Assembly (NCBI RefSeq): GCF_028816455.1
Contig: NZ_CP118246.1
Location: 3,238,501 to 3,302,500, forward strand
Source of the DNA: Devosia algicola
GTDB lineage: Bacteria; Pseudomonadota; Alphaproteobacteria; Rhizobiales; Devosiaceae
Direction of reading: 5' to 3'
Length of the DNA stretch: 64,000 nt
The translations under genes were made by a program, and so were the position numbers. The notes under the pieces were generated by a model, which made no database searches, was not told the DNA's origin, and worked only from the letters and a program-made list of their open reading frames with translations. This document shows, in pieces, positions 29,504 to 39,253 of this stretch; position 1 is the first letter of the stretch, and every line of letters starts with the position of its first letter.

Positions 29504-29659
29504 ATGACCAAATCCGAGCAAGCCAAGGCCCGCGAGCAAAAATTGGCCGCAAAGCTGCGTGAAAACCTGCGTCGTCGCAAGAATCAGACAAAGGCCCGTG
29601 CCGATGCAGATGCCGCCGCCCCGCTGGAGCCGGAAACGCCGCCCGGCAAGCAATCGTAA
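29504..29659 (+). CDS. Small conserved basic protein upstream of murA
   Basis: A 51-residue open frame, ATG at 29504, encoding a highly charged helical peptide that begins MTKSEQAKAREQKLAAKLRE and continues with a basic LRRRKNQ segment, then an Ala/Pro-rich tail. Proteins of this kind, short and rich in Arg and Lys, are often found just before murA in Hyphomicrobiales (from memory). Function is unknown. It lies 128 bases before murA on the same strand. Confidence 0.6.
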   Translation: MTKSEQAKAREQKLAAKLRENLRRRKNQTKARADADAAAPLEPETPPGKQS

Positions 29660-29787
29660 ACCATTTTAGCCCCAAGCTGGCCGGGCCTATGCCTTGAAGC
29701 GGCGGGCCGAAACAGCTATTGACCCAATCTCTTTTGCGGCAGCCTGCCGCGTGCCGGGCTTGTGCGCCCGCAAGCTTAGGAAACGAC

Positions 29788-31082
29788 ATGGATCGCATTC
29801 GCCTGGTGGGTGGTAACGAGTTGCGCGGCGAGATCGTCATCTCCGGCGCCAAGAACGCCGCCCTGCCGCTGATGATCGCCTCATTGCTGACCGACGAGCC
29901 GCTGGTGCTGGAAAATGTGCCCCGCCTCGCCGACGTCAAGCAGGCTCGAGCGCATCATGGAAAACCATGGCGTTGATATTGCCGTTCACGGGCGTCGGCG
30001 CGGCGAGGCTGAAGGCGTTGGCCAGCGCATGACCTTCCACGCCGCCGACATCGTCGATACAACGGCTCCTTATGAACTGGTGTCGAAAATGCGGGCCAGC
30101 TTTTGGGTCATTGGCCCCTTGCTGGCGCGCGAGCACAATGCCCGTGTTTCGCTGCCCGGCGGCTGCGCTATTGGTACGCGGCCTGTCGATTTGTTCCTCT
30201 TCGGTCTCAAGGCGCTGGGCGCGGAAATTGACATCGATGAAGGCTATGTCGTTGCCAAGGCTCCCGAGGGCGGTCTGATCGGCGCCCATATTGTTTTCCC
30301 CAAAGTGTCGGTCGGCGCGACTCATACAATATTGATGGCCGCAACGCTGGCGCGCGGCACCACCATCATCGAAAATGCCGCCCAGGAACCCGAAGTCACC
30401 AATGTTGCCGAGTGCCTTGTGGCCATGGGCGCGAAAATTTCGGGTATTGGCACACGCACCTTGACCATCGAGGGCGTGGAAAAGCTCCACGGCGCCACCG
30501 TTGAAGTCATTCCTGATCGTATCGAGACCGGTACCTTTGCCATGGCCACAGCCATGACGGGCGGCGACGTGCTGTTGCGCGGCGCCCAGCCCATGCACCT
30601 GCAGGCGGCGCTCGACATTTTGGCCCAAACCGGCACCGAAATCAGCCAGGAAGAGGGAGGACTGAGGGTCCAGCGCAATGGCAATGGTATTCACTCGGTC
30701 GATGTCGATACCGCGCCATTCCCCAATTTCCCCACCGATCTTCAGGCCCAGTTCATGGCGCTGATGACCATGGCCGATGGGGTTTCCAACATTCGCGAAA
30801 CCATTTTTGAGAATCGCTATATGCATGTGGCCGAACTGGCCCGCTTTGGTGCCGACATTCGCGTTGACGGGCAGTTGGCCACCATCAGTGGCAAGCACGC
30901 GCTCAAGGGTGCTCAGGTCATGGCCACCGATTTGCGCGCCTCTGTGTCGTTGGTTATCGCGGGGCTTGCCGCTCAGGGCGAAACCATCGTCAATCGAGAT
31001 CTACCATCTCGATCGTGGTTTTGAACGTCTCGAAGAAAAACTCAGCCGCTGCGGCGCCGAAATCGAACGCCTCGCCGGCTGA
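29788..31082 (+). CDS. murA: UDP-N-acetylglucosamine 1-carboxyvinyltransferase, frameshifted
   Basis: MurA catalyses the first committed step of peptidoglycan synthesis, adding enolpyruvate to UDP-GlcNAc. The start reads [20 protein letters not shown] and [14 protein letters not shown]. The catalytic Cys is kept in [20 protein letters not shown], and the inverse alpha-beta barrel repeats continue to the C-terminal [20 protein letters not shown]. The frame breaks near 29945 and near 30998. Since the gene is essential and normally single-copy, these breaks are strong evidence for sequence errors. The reconstructed length is about 431 residues, as expected. It heads the conserved core block. Confidence 0.93.
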
Positions 31083-31721
31083 TCAAATCCACCGCCCTCA
31101 AAACCCCTAGGGGACGCCCTTCTGTTCATGGGCACCGGTTTTTCCCCTCGCGGTGTCACCCCGGGCTTGACCCGGGTTCCATCATGAGATGTGTCCGCAC
31201 CCACAGCTTGTCCAGACCTTACGACGGATTCCGGCCTCCGCCGGAATGACATGGTGCGGGCGGAAGGTCGACAACACACCAAAACCACACCTGCGCCGAT
31301 ACCTCCCCCGCGCAGACACACCTCGCCCCCTCGCAAAACTTATCCCCACCCCCAAAACCTTGTGCGAACATGGCCTCACTCCCCACGCGATTGCGGGGTC
31401 GCGACGAACGGTCCGTGGGAGAGCAGATGGGTGGGAGGCGGTCGCGCGCTCCTGGGTCCGTGTGACACGTAGTTCCGGCCAGGCCGGAACGCAGGCTCCA
31501 TAGTCCTGAAAGCCCATCGCATGCGGCGAGACCAGTCTCGCACTATAAAAATCACATGAGGCCGGTTCTCGCCGCATGTCGCAATCATTTTGTAACCGCA
31601 GGTTTTGGCCGGGCGGGGTTTGCCTGCGGCCATTATGTCCAAACGCATTGCCCCCATCCCGACAAACTTGTAGATCGACAAGGGCATGACCAGATAGGGT
31701 TCTACCCGAACGGTAAGGACA
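31083..31721. repeat. Intergenic region with REP-like palindromes
   Basis: This 639-base gap between murA and the DUF2948 gene contains three GC-rich palindromes: CCCGGG twice around a 5-base loop at 31160-31176; ATTCCGGC/GCCGGAAT around 4 bases at 31228-31247; and GTTCCGGCC/GGCCGGAAC around 1 base at 31472-31490. The second is followed by GAC, resembling the dispersed repeats common between genes of alphaproteobacteria. No convincing gene is seen on either strand. Confidence 0.65.
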
Positions 31722-32159
31722 GTGACCATGACCGACCTCAAGCTATTGGCGCTCGATAGCGAAGATCTCGAAGTAATCTCGGCGCATGCGCAGGACGCGG
31801 TGGTTCGTGTCGGCGACATGGGCTATGCCCGCAAGGATCGGCGCTTTGCCATGCTGATGAACCGATTTGATTGGGAAAGCGGGACCGGGCGCGACAAGGG
31901 CCAACGCAAGCGCGCCGCGTTGCATTTCGATGGTGTCCAGTCCGTTGCCACCGCTGGTATTGACACAAATGCCCATGATGGCGTGCTTGAGCTGCTCTCG
32001 ATCCAGTTCGAAGCCATTGATGGGCCCGCTGGCATTATCGAACTCAATTTTGCTGGCGGCGGCTCGGTCCGGCTGGGCGTCGAATGTCTTGAGGCGCGCC
32101 TGTCCGATTTGGGTGCCACTTGGGCGGCTGCGGCCAAGCCAGCCCACGCGCTTGATTGA
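31722..32159 (+). CDS. DUF2948 family protein
   Basis: A 145-residue protein starting MTMTDLKLLALDSEDLEVIS, typical of DUF2948, which is found between murA and hisD in Hyphomicrobiales. A second Met two codons later (31728) is an equally possible start. The middle reads RRFAMLMNRFDWESG and the end carries EARLSDLGATWAA. No membrane segment or catalytic motif is visible, and its function is unknown. It is 12 bases before hisD, so the two are probably co-transcribed. Confidence 0.85.
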   Translation: MTMTDLKLLALDSEDLEVISAHAQDAVVRVGDMGYARKDRRFAMLMNRFDWESGTGRDKGQRKRAALHFDGVQSVATAGIDTNAHDGVLELLSIQFEAIDGPAGIIELNFAGGGSVRLGVECLEARLSDLGATWAAAAKPAHALD

Positions 32160-32171
32160 TCAAGGTACTTC

Positions 32172-33464
32172 ATGCCCATTCGCCTAAACGCAACCCAGCC
32201 TGATTTCGAGCAGCAGTTTGTTGCCCTTCTGGGGTCCAAGCGCGAAAGCTCACAGGAGGTGGGCGACATTGTCACAACCATCATTGCCGATGTTAAATCG
32301 CGCGGTGATCAGGCGGTGGCCGAACTGACCAACAAGTTCGATGCAGCCGGTGTCAGCCCCGATACGCTCCGCTTCACCCCCGAGCAAATAGAAACGGCCG
32401 CTGCCAGGACCGATCCGAAGGTGCGCGACGCACTTCAGTTTGCCCATGACCGCATCCGCGCCCACCACGAAAAGCAAAAGCCGGTCGATCATATCTATCA
32501 GGATGATCTGGGCGTTACTCTGGGCACGCGCTGGAGCGCCATCGAGGCCGTCGGCATCTATGTGCCCGGCGGGCTTGCCTCTTACCCATCCTCGGTCCTG
32601 ATGAATGCGATACCTGCCAAAGTAGCCGGGGTCGAACGCATTGCCATGGCAGTGCCGACGCCCAATGGCGAGATCAGTCCTGCCATTCTGGCGGCCGCCC
32701 AGATAGCCGGGGTCAGTGAAATTTATCGCATTGGCGGGGCTCAGGCGATCGCCGCCCTTGCGTTCGGCACCAATTGCATCGCCCGCGTTGACAAGATTGT
32801 TGGACCCGGCAACGCTTTTGTCGCGGCGGCCAAGCGCCAGGTTTTCGGTACTGTCGGTATCGACATGATCGCCGGTCCCTCCGAAGTGCTGGTCATTGCC
32901 GATCACACCGCCAATCCCGCCTGGGTTGCCGCCGATCTCATCGCCCAGGCCGAGCATGGGGGCGGCGCTCAGTCTATTCTGGTTACCACTCACCCACCGC
33001 TGGCCGACGCGGTGATGGCCGAAATGGGTCGCCAGATTGCCCTGTTGCCGCGCCAGTCAATTGCCCGCGAAGGCTGGGAAGATTTTGGCGCCATCCTCAC
33101 CGTGCCAACGTTGGGTGTCGCGGTGCAATTGGCCAATCGCATTGCCTCGGAACATGTCGAACTTGCTGTCGAAAATCCCAAGGCGCTGATGGGCGATATT
33201 CGCCATGCCGGCGCGATCTTTCTCGGGCACCACACGCCCGAGGCCATTGGCGATTATGTTGGGGGCTCCAATCACGTGTTGCCCACGGCGAGGTCGGCCC
33301 GCTTTGCTTCAGGCCTCGGCGTCCTCGACTTCGTCAAGCGCACCTCTGTGTTGGGCTGCGATCCGGGTTCCTTGGCGGCGCTTGCCGACGCGGCGGTGAC
33401 CATCGCCGAGGCCGAACAACTCGACGGGCATGGTCGCTCCATTTCGATCCGGCTTAACCGGTAA
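32172..33464 (+). CDS. hisD: Histidinol dehydrogenase
   Basis: HisD oxidises L-histidinol to L-histidine with two NAD and a zinc ion, the last step of histidine synthesis, in the cytoplasm. The 430-residue protein carries [55 protein letters not shown] and [18 protein letters not shown], where the Gln-x3-His metal region and catalytic residues lie, and [10 protein letters not shown] near the end. Length matches the family. It lies between DUF2948 and UPF0262 genes as in related genomes. Confidence 0.96.
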   Translation: MPIRLNATQPDFEQQFVALLGSKRESSQEVGDIVTTIIADVKSRGDQAVAELTNKFDAAGVSPDTLRFTPEQIETAAARTDPKVRDALQFAHDRIRAHHEKQKPVDHIYQDDLGVTLGTRWSAIEAVGIYVPGGLASYPSSVLMNAIPAKVAGVERIAMAVPTPNGEISPAILAAAQIAGVSEIYRIGGAQAIAALAFGTNCIARVDKIVGPGNAFVAAAKRQVFGTVGIDMIAGPSEVLVIADHTANPAWVAADLIAQAEHGGGAQSILVTTHPPLADAVMAEMGRQIALLPRQSIAREGWEDFGAILTVPTLGVAVQLANRIASEHVELAVENPKALMGDIRHAGAIFLGHHTPEAIGDYVGGSNHVLPTARSARFASGLGVLDFVKRTSVLGCDPGSLAALADAAVTIAEAEQLDGHGRSISIRLNR

Positions 33465-33470
33465 TCGGGT

Positions 33471-34430
33471 ATGGGGGAGGCGATATTCCAGCCCGAAACC
33501 GACCGCCTGATCACGGTAACGCTTGATCCGTCCACGATCACCTCCATCGATCCCGATGTGGTGCATGAATGGCGCATCGCCATTTACGATCTGCTCGAAG
33601 ACAATAAATTCGCGCCAGCCCGCGTCGAAGCCACCGGCCCCTATGCGCTGCATCTTTCGATCATTGGCAATTACATCGTGCTCGATGTGCGCGATCCGCA
33701 CGATTTCCGCCCCATCGCCGCGCACTATCTGTCGCTGACCCCGTTCCGCCGCCTGATCAGGGACTATTTCCGCATTCGCGACAGCTATTACGAAGCCATT
33801 CGATCCGCCCAGCCCTATCAGATTGAAACCGTCGATATGGCGCGGCGCGGTCTGCACAATGACGCCGCCGAACTGCTGCGCACGCGCCTGACCAACAAGC
33901 TTCATATCGATCTCAATACCGCCCGGCGTCTCTTCACCCTGATCTGTGCCGTCCAACCCTATGCCGCGCGCATCGATGAAAGCAAAAGCGAACTGCCCAC
34001 AGTATTGTTCGTCTGCTCGATGAATTCGGTGCGCTCGCCCATCGCGGCGGCCCTGGCACGCCAATTGTTTCCCGGTCGCATCATTGCCCGTTCGGTCGGC
34101 GTCAATGGCGGCAAGGCCGACCGGTTTGTCCATGAAGTCATGGAAGAAATCGGTATCGACATGTCGGTGCACACCCCCCACACCATGGCCGAACTGGTGG
34201 CCAACCATTTTGATCTGGTCATTACCCTGTCACCCGATGCACCCGACGCGGTGCAACGACGCGGTCTTGAAACCGGCGCCATCGAACATTGGAATATTGA
34301 AGACCCCTCGCTGGTCGAAGGCAATCGCGCCACTGTGCTCGATGCCTATCGACATCTGCGTGATGATTTGAGGCAGCGCGTAAGGGCGCGGCTGGAAGCC
34401 TTGGTCGCCATATCCTCCTCGACGACCTGA
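33471..34430 (+). CDS. UPF0262 - low-molecular-weight phosphotyrosine phosphatase fusion
   Basis: A single 319-residue frame joins two domains. Residues 1-160 are a UPF0262 protein (RLITVTLDPSTITSIDPDVV, HEWRIAIYDLLEDNKFAP). Residues from about 177 form a low-molecular-weight phosphatase or arsenate-reductase-like domain with the P-loop FVCSMNSVRSPIAAAL, where Cys-x5-Arg is intact, and a distal Asp in IEDPSLVEGN. In many rhizobial relatives these are two neighbouring genes. The linker (YAARIDESKSELPT) is short. The frame is open throughout, but since indels are common here, a lost stop between two genes cannot be ruled out. Function of UPF0262 is unknown. Confidence 0.82.
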   Translation: MGEAIFQPETDRLITVTLDPSTITSIDPDVVHEWRIAIYDLLEDNKFAPARVEATGPYALHLSIIGNYIVLDVRDPHDFRPIAAHYLSLTPFRRLIRDYFRIRDSYYEAIRSAQPYQIETVDMARRGLHNDAAELLRTRLTNKLHIDLNTARRLFTLICAVQPYAARIDESKSELPTVLFVCSMNSVRSPIAAALARQLFPGRIIARSVGVNGGKADRFVHEVMEEIGIDMSVHTPHTMAELVANHFDLVITLSPDAPDAVQRRGLETGAIEHWNIEDPSLVEGNRATVLDAYRHLRDDLRQRVRARLEALVAISSSTT

Positions 34431-34576
34431 TCGAATGGACGGCCACCTTATGCCCGCGACATCATTTGCCCATAGACTGGTCTTCCCATTGGCAAAAAGT
34501 CAGAAAGTCTTTGTGACACGGGCCTGCATGATTTATTCAGAACCAGATTTTCGCCTGCAACCAGAGAGCGCATTTA

Positions 34577-35215
34577 ATGGCTAGCCGCCCCGAACTGATT
34601 CTGGCTTCAGCATCCCCTCGCCGCCTCGCCCTGTTGAACCAGATCGGCATCGACCCCGAGCATTTGTTGCCGGCACATGTTGATGAGACAGCTGAAAAGG
34701 GTGAACTGCCACGCAAGCTGGCCGCCCGTTTGGCCGATCTCAAGGCGCGGACCGCCCAGCACAAGGCCCGGCAAGCCGGGTTTGGCACCAATGCGCTGGT
34801 CCTGGCGGCCGATACGGTCGTTGCCGTCGGGCGGCGGATCCTGCCCAAGGCAGAAACCATGGAAGAAGCATCCAGTTGCCTCAACCTGTTGTCGGGTCGT
34901 GCTCATCGTGTCTTCACCGGTCTGACCCTCATTACCCCCTCGGGTCAGAAGCGTCATCGGCTGGTGGAAACCCGGATCCGTTTCAAGCGCTTATCGACGC
35001 GTGAGATGGAAGCCTATTTGGCCAGCGCCGAATGGCGTGACAAGGCAGGCGGATATGCCATTCAGGGCATTGCTGGCGCCTTTGTCGTCAAGATGACTGG
35101 CTCCTATAGCGCCGTTGTTGGTCTTCCCCTGCACGAAACTGCCGCCTTGCTGGCAGGCGATGGCTATCCGGTCCATTTCAACTGGCTCAATCAGTCGAGC
35201 CTGACAGGGGTTTAG
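34577..35215 (+). CDS. maf: Maf-like nucleoside triphosphate pyrophosphatase
   Basis: A 212-residue Maf/YceF/YhdE-type pyrophosphatase that removes non-canonical nucleotides. The start [20 protein letters not shown] holds the conserved Ser-x-Ser-Pro-Arg-Arg motif. [16 protein letters not shown] holds the catalytic Asp, and the end has [15 protein letters not shown]. It follows the UPF0262/phosphatase gene after 146 bases. In related genomes infA often sits in that gap, but no IF-1 reading frame is visible here. Confidence 0.92.
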   Translation: MASRPELILASASPRRLALLNQIGIDPEHLLPAHVDETAEKGELPRKLAARLADLKARTAQHKARQAGFGTNALVLAADTVVAVGRRILPKAETMEEASSCLNLLSGRAHRVFTGLTLITPSGQKRHRLVETRIRFKRLSTREMEAYLASAEWRDKAGGYAIQGIAGAFVVKMTGSYSAVVGLPLHETAALLAGDGYPVHFNWLNQSSLTGV

Positions 35216-35218
35216 CCG

Positions 35219-35428
35219 GTGAGCATAGGTCTTGGAAAAAGCAAACCCTGCCCGATCTGCAAGAAGCCGTCCGTTGCAGAGTTTCACCCCTTCTGTTCGG
35301 CCCGTTGCGCCGATGTCGATCTCAATCGCTGGCTGACCGGCGCCTATGTTATCCCCGCCCGCGACGACGAAGCGACCCAGGATGATGAGGACGGCGCGCT
35401 TGGCTACAATGAGGACGACAACATCTAA
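35219..35428 (+). CDS. yacG: DNA gyrase inhibitor YacG
   Basis: A 69-residue zinc protein starting at GTG 35219, three bases after the maf stop. Two cysteine pairs, CPICKK near residue 11 and [14 protein letters not shown] near residue 28, form the zinc site seen in YacG, and a helical [12 protein letters not shown] follows. The C-terminus is acidic. The maf-yacG-tRNA order is typical for the group. Confidence 0.92.
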   Translation: MSIGLGKSKPCPICKKPSVAEFHPFCSARCADVDLNRWLTGAYVIPARDDEATQDDEDGALGYNEDDNI

Positions 35429-35559
35429 GCCCTCAAAATATCCTCCATCGAAATTATTGCGGTAATCTGCTTGTCCACACTGCGCATTCCCGCTTGCACC
35501 AACAAATTCGATCTCCTATAAGGCCCAAGCGTTTCGCAGGGCCGGTTCTTCCCGCCCAC

Positions 35560-35636
35560 GCCCGGGTAGGCTCAGTTGGTAGAGCAGCGGATTGAAAATC
35601 CGCGTGTCACTGGTTCGATTCCGGTCCCGGGCACCA
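35560..35636 (+). tRNA. tRNA-Phe (anticodon GAA) with one extra base
   Basis: The acceptor stem GCCCGGG (35560-35566) pairs with CCCGGGC near 35626-35632; the anticodon arm CGGATTGAAAATCCG carries GAA; the T-arm GTTCGATTCC and an encoded CCA (35634-35636) are present. Between the acceptor stem and the D-arm there is TAGG rather than TAG, giving 77 bases instead of 76. This is probably an insertion error, otherwise a damaged tRNA. The recombinase gene on the other strand ends inside this gene, marking the island junction. Confidence 0.93.
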
Positions 35637-37150
35637 TTACTTTTTCAGCCATATTTAGGTCTCCTAACATCTTGAATGGTGTGGATATTTTGGCGGTTCG
35701 ATAACCCTCGCCGCGCACGTATGGGAGCTTCTCCGCAAACACCAGTTTCAGCACCGCCCGGCGATCTTCGATGCGGGGCGAATGCCATAGTTTCTGGGGG
35801 TTTGAGAGGAAATCGAAGGCGGTTCGATAAGTTTCCTGGAAACCTCTGACAGGCTTGCCGGAATTCCTCATTTTGTCGTCGAGCATCGCCTTCCGCGCTT
35901 CCAGTTCGATGATCTTGCGCTCGTAAGCGCGGACCATGGAATCGCTGGTTGCATCGGCGATACGGTCAAGCAGTTGGTCGAGCCTTGCGGTCAACCTCGA
36001 CAATCTCTTGGCGAAGGTGAGCCGTTTGCCCCTCCATGCCCTTGGTCTTTGCGTCCCATAGGTCTTGGAACATCACAGACGCCAGATTGAACATGCCTTC
36101 CGTTGGGCGAAGAGCGCCCAGCAGCTTTTCAAAGTCGCCTTCAATCACTTCACCACGGACCGACTTGCGCGCCATGGCGCAGCCGCGCGTGTCGCAAAGG
36201 TAGTACCGATAGGACGCACTGCGCCCCTTCGACCAACACGCTGTCAGCGGCTCTCCGCAATCGCCGCAGGTGACAAAACCGCGCAATGGGAAGTCCTCGC
36301 GGAAATCTTTGCGCACTGGAGCTTTCGCCATTCCTGTATGACGCTCTTGCACGGCAATCCAGGTCTCTAGCGAGACCAGAGGCTCATGCTTCGCGGGAAT
36401 GAGATGCAGACCCCATTGCTCATGTGTCATGTGCGCCGCGTACACAGGGCGCGCAAACAACTCGTTGATACGCTCCTGATGGATTTCACCGTGCTTGTCC
36501 TTCGGCCACGCGGGCTGCGCTTCCAAGAAGCGCTTTACTTCAACGATGGTCTCGAAGCGCCCAGAGGCATAGCCTTGCAAGGCATCGGCCACGATGGTCG
36601 CGAACGGCTCATCCCGCACAAGGAATTTTCCGTGGCCAGGCTTCCGCTCCATGCGGTAGCCGATGGGGGGCGCGCCACCCAATATCCGTTCATGGCGCGA
36701 GCGCGCATGCGGTTCTTTGTTTGCTCCGCATTCTTGCGGCGCTGGTGCTGCGCGACAGTCGCTAAAAGATATTCGCGAAGGCTCGCTGTCTGCGTCTTCG
36801 CCGAATTCGACGGATGGCGATTCCAGGATGCCGCCCGCCAGTGTGATGGCGGCGCGCAATTCGATATGCGCTTCGACGCCTCTGGCAAGGCGCGATATGT
36901 CGTCGATGATGACGATATGCGGCTCCTTCTTTTGTTTTTTAAGGAAGGCGAGCATCAGGCGCATACCAGGGCGCTCTTTCAAGCTGCCCGATACGTCGTC
37001 ACGGAAGACTTCCGCAACGTCGTAGCCGCGATAGCCTGCAAACTCACGGCAGCGCGTTTCCTGGCTGGCGAGACCATCGCCTTCCTTCGTCTGCTTCACG
37101 CTCGATACGCGGCAGTAGATAACCGCCTTGTTGGGTTTGAGATGTGTCAT
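35572..37150 (-). CDS. Large serine recombinase, frameshifted, ending inside tRNA-Phe
   Basis: A large serine integrase of about 525 residues. The resolvase domain starts AVIYCRVSSVKQTKEGDGLA, holding the nucleophile Ser, with IVIIDDISRLARG further on. The recombinase domain includes RARAMNGYWVARPP and ERINELFARPVYAAHMTHEQ. A zinc ribbon follows (CGDCGEPLTAC ... YYLCDTRGC), then a coiled coil (RLDQLLDRIADATSDSMVRA). Frames change near 36785, 36675 and 35990. The last 20 codons, reading GTGIEPVTRGFSIRCSTN, are the reverse of tRNA-Phe, which shows integration at this tRNA. It should move the island to the right. Confidence 0.87.
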
Positions 37151-37467
37151 GGGCGCTCCTTCCTTCGCTTGCCACTGGCAGGCGAAGCGAACGCGCTGGA
37201 GAGGCTGGCTTTAATGTCTGGGGGTGTGTTGCCCGAAGATACCACGGCTGGAATCCGCTTTTCATCTCTCGCGTGCATTTCATGCACATGCTGGATCGGA
37301 TCATCGCCGTGGGCGCTGTCTATGAAGCTGGCCATGATCTGGCGCATCGCGGCAATCATCTCAATCTTGGCGGACAGCGGCACGTCGAGGTGAGCGATGT
37401 GGCTCAAATATCCTGCCATCCATTCCGTCGCAGCAACGTCTTCCATACTGGCGTTTAAGCGATCCAT
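37147..37467 (-). CDS. Hypothetical protein upstream of the recombinase
   Basis: A 106-residue frame whose stop overlaps the recombinase start by four bases, which argues for a real gene co-translated with it. It begins MDRLNASMEDVAATEWMAGY and is helical and His/Met-containing, with a basic end KRRKERP. No known domain is recognised. It could be a small directionality factor or a regulator of the recombinase, but this is only from position. Confidence 0.6.
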   Translation of the reverse strand: MDRLNASMEDVAATEWMAGYLSHIAHLDVPLSAKIEMIAAMRQIMASFIDSAHGDDPIQHVHEMHARDEKRIPAVVSSGNTPPDIKASLSSAFASPASGKRRKERP

Positions 37468-37490
37468 GCCACACCGTCCTTTCTGGTCTT

Positions 37491-38363
37491 TTGGCCTCCA
37501 TTGCTCTCAATCCTGCAAAATTGCAGATGAGAACAATACCAGAACAAAATCCTAAATACAAGAATTTATTCCTACGGACATATTCTTGCTTGTTCAGCCC
37601 TGGCAGAGGTGATGGCACGCATTTTTACGAAAAATCGCAATGGTCATATGGAAAGGAAAACCGAGCGTTTACCTCCTGCGCTTACAAATCCCTCAGTAGG
37701 TTCAGGGATTTACCGGAGTGGTTGCTACCCCCAAAGAAAAAACGCGCTGCAGCGCCGATAATCGCGTCCGGCAAATTGTCGGACTACCATCTGCGCCTGA
37801 TCATCAAGGCTTACGCCTATGACGTTCCCGCAGCACATGCGGCCAAATCTATGAGCGTCAGCTACGTTTCGGTCCGGAATATCTATGCGCTTATCCGCCG
37901 TCGAATGATCGAACTTGGCCTCTATCAGAGCCGCGAGCGGTACGAAGCGTTTATGGAAGAAGGCGAGAGGGATGACGGACCATACTGGGACCGCTCAAAC
38001 TATGATCGCTATGTAAAGAGAGGTTTGAGTTTGCGGCGCGGCGTGACGCCCGCGACCAAACACGAACATATTGCAGAACTGATCTTCCGCTTTGCCAAGC
38101 CAGCGCACCTTACCGCCGAGCAACACAATGCTAGGCACCATGCCGACATCGTTCAATTAATCAAGCTCAGTGGTCCGCTCAATCGACCACTCACGGAAGA
38201 TGCCCGAGACCGCGCCTTCTGGTACAGAGGCGAGCGCACTTTGTCGCTTGCAATGGAAGGATTGGGGCGAATTCTGAATCTAGCGGACAGAGATTTCTCT
38301 AGGGGCCGTTCCAAGCCAGACCCGCGCCCACCTTGGCCGATAAGAAAGAAGTATCGACGCTAA
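37491..38363 (+). CDS. Hypothetical protein with helix-turn-helix segment
   Basis: A frame of up to 290 residues, divergent from the recombinase operon. The central part, about residues 97-145, reads YHLRLIIKAYAYDVPAAHAA then SVSYVSVRNIYALIRRRMIE, which looks like a helix-turn-helix similar to those at the start of IS1595-type transposases and some regulators. The remainder is rich in Arg and Trp and is unfamiliar. The true start may be internal; ATG 37527 is an option. It may control island transfer genes. The family is not identified. Confidence 0.6.
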   Translation: MASIALNPAKLQMRTIPEQNPKYKNLFLRTYSCLFSPGRGDGTHFYEKSQWSYGKENRAFTSCAYKSLSRFRDLPEWLLPPKKKRAAAPIIASGKLSDYHLRLIIKAYAYDVPAAHAAKSMSVSYVSVRNIYALIRRRMIELGLYQSRERYEAFMEEGERDDGPYWDRSNYDRYVKRGLSLRRGVTPATKHEHIAELIFRFAKPAHLTAEQHNARHHADIVQLIKLSGPLNRPLTEDARDRAFWYRGERTLSLAMEGLGRILNLADRDFSRGRSKPDPRPPWPIRKKYRR

Positions 38364-38392
38364 ATAGGTATTACAGGTAATACCGAATACGC

Positions 38393-38686
38393 TCAGGAGA
38401 CTGGCTCGAATTCATCGCCTTCCCCCTTGGGCGGTTCCATCCTCCTGTAGAACGCGATGAGTTTGCGCCGCACCTTTCTCACCTGATGCAGGGCCGTATA
38501 GATGCGGTCCAGATGATGAGGCGGGGCATTTTCTAAGCGGCGTAGCACTTCCGCTTTTGATACGGCGGTTTCCAACATTTTCTCCATGAAAACCAGCCGC
38601 AACGCTTCTGCTTCGTGATCCATGTCTTGTGCCTGCTTCGCCAGAATGACGCCCTTAAAATAGATGAGGGCATGCTCCGTGACCAA
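38393..38686 (-). CDS. Hypothetical helical protein
   Basis: A 97-residue frame with a helical, charged composition (MEKMLETAVSKAEVLRRLEN, HHLDRIYTALHQVRKVRRKL). No domain is recognised. It faces the previous gene and is divergent from the DUF305 gene. The clean amphipathic pattern and start near a usable upstream region support it, but evidence is modest. Confidence 0.5.
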   Translation of the reverse strand: MVTEHALIYFKGVILAKQAQDMDHEAEALRLVFMEKMLETAVSKAEVLRRLENAPPHHLDRIYTALHQVRKVRRKLIAFYRRMEPPKGEGDEFEPVS

Positions 38687-38771
38687 TCACTCCTTTTTTG
38701 CTTTGGCGCTTGGAGCGGAACTCGCCAAGCATCCACCTGTTGGTCTAGCGAAGCAGTAGAAGGAGAGATCG

Positions 38772-39245
38772 ATGAGCTATATGCGTTTTGGCGCGATGAT
38801 CGCCACTTCCACCCTCGTCATGTTCGGGCTGATGTATCTGAATACATACGCGCTCGATCATGTGTTTTTCAGTCAGACCCGCATGTGGATGGCACTCGTC
38901 ATGGGAGCCACCATGGCCGCAATCATGCTTTTGTTCATGCTCAAAATGTACAAGAACAGAGCAGCGAATGTTGCCATCCTGGTCGGCAGCGTCCTTGTAT
39001 TTGCGTTGTCCCTTTGGCTCGTGCGCAGCCAGGCCACGGTTGATGACGTGGCCTATATGAAGGCCATGATACCTCACCACTCCATCGCCATCATGACCAG
39101 CGAGCGCGCAAATATCAGCGACCCGCGCGTCCGCGAACTCGCAGATGAGATACTCGCCGCGCAGGTGCGAGAGATTGCTGAGATGAAAGCGCTCATCGCT
39201 GATCTGGAAAACGGCACGCCCGCACCTGAGCGCGCCGAGCAGTAG
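38772..39245 (+). CDS. DUF305-type membrane protein
   Basis: A 157-residue protein with an N-terminal membrane part of about three helices (MIATSTLVMFGLMYLN, WMALVMGATMAAIMLLFML, NVAILVGSVLVFALSLWLV), then a short DUF305-like domain with KAMIPHHSIAIMTSERANI and REIAEMKALI. The His-His and Met residues in this domain are those expected to bind metal, perhaps copper. The start follows AGAAGGAGAG, a strong ribosome site. It is paired with the YetF-like gene three to nine bases later, suggesting cargo for membrane or metal stress. Confidence 0.8.
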   Translation: MSYMRFGAMIATSTLVMFGLMYLNTYALDHVFFSQTRMWMALVMGATMAAIMLLFMLKMYKNRAANVAILVGSVLVFALSLWLVRSQATVDDVAYMKAMIPHHSIAIMTSERANISDPRVRELADEILAAQVREIAEMKALIADLENGTPAPERAEQ

Positions 39246-39253
39246 GTGTGATT

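Noticed and set aside
29239..29580. Minus-strand open frame across tRNA-Thr
   Set aside because: Reads through the tRNA and overlaps the small protein gene; typical false frame at tRNA genes.
29936..30898. Long minus-strand open frame opposite murA
   Set aside because: A shadow of murA caused by codon bias; the same effect occurs opposite hisD, the GH4 gene and UPF0262.
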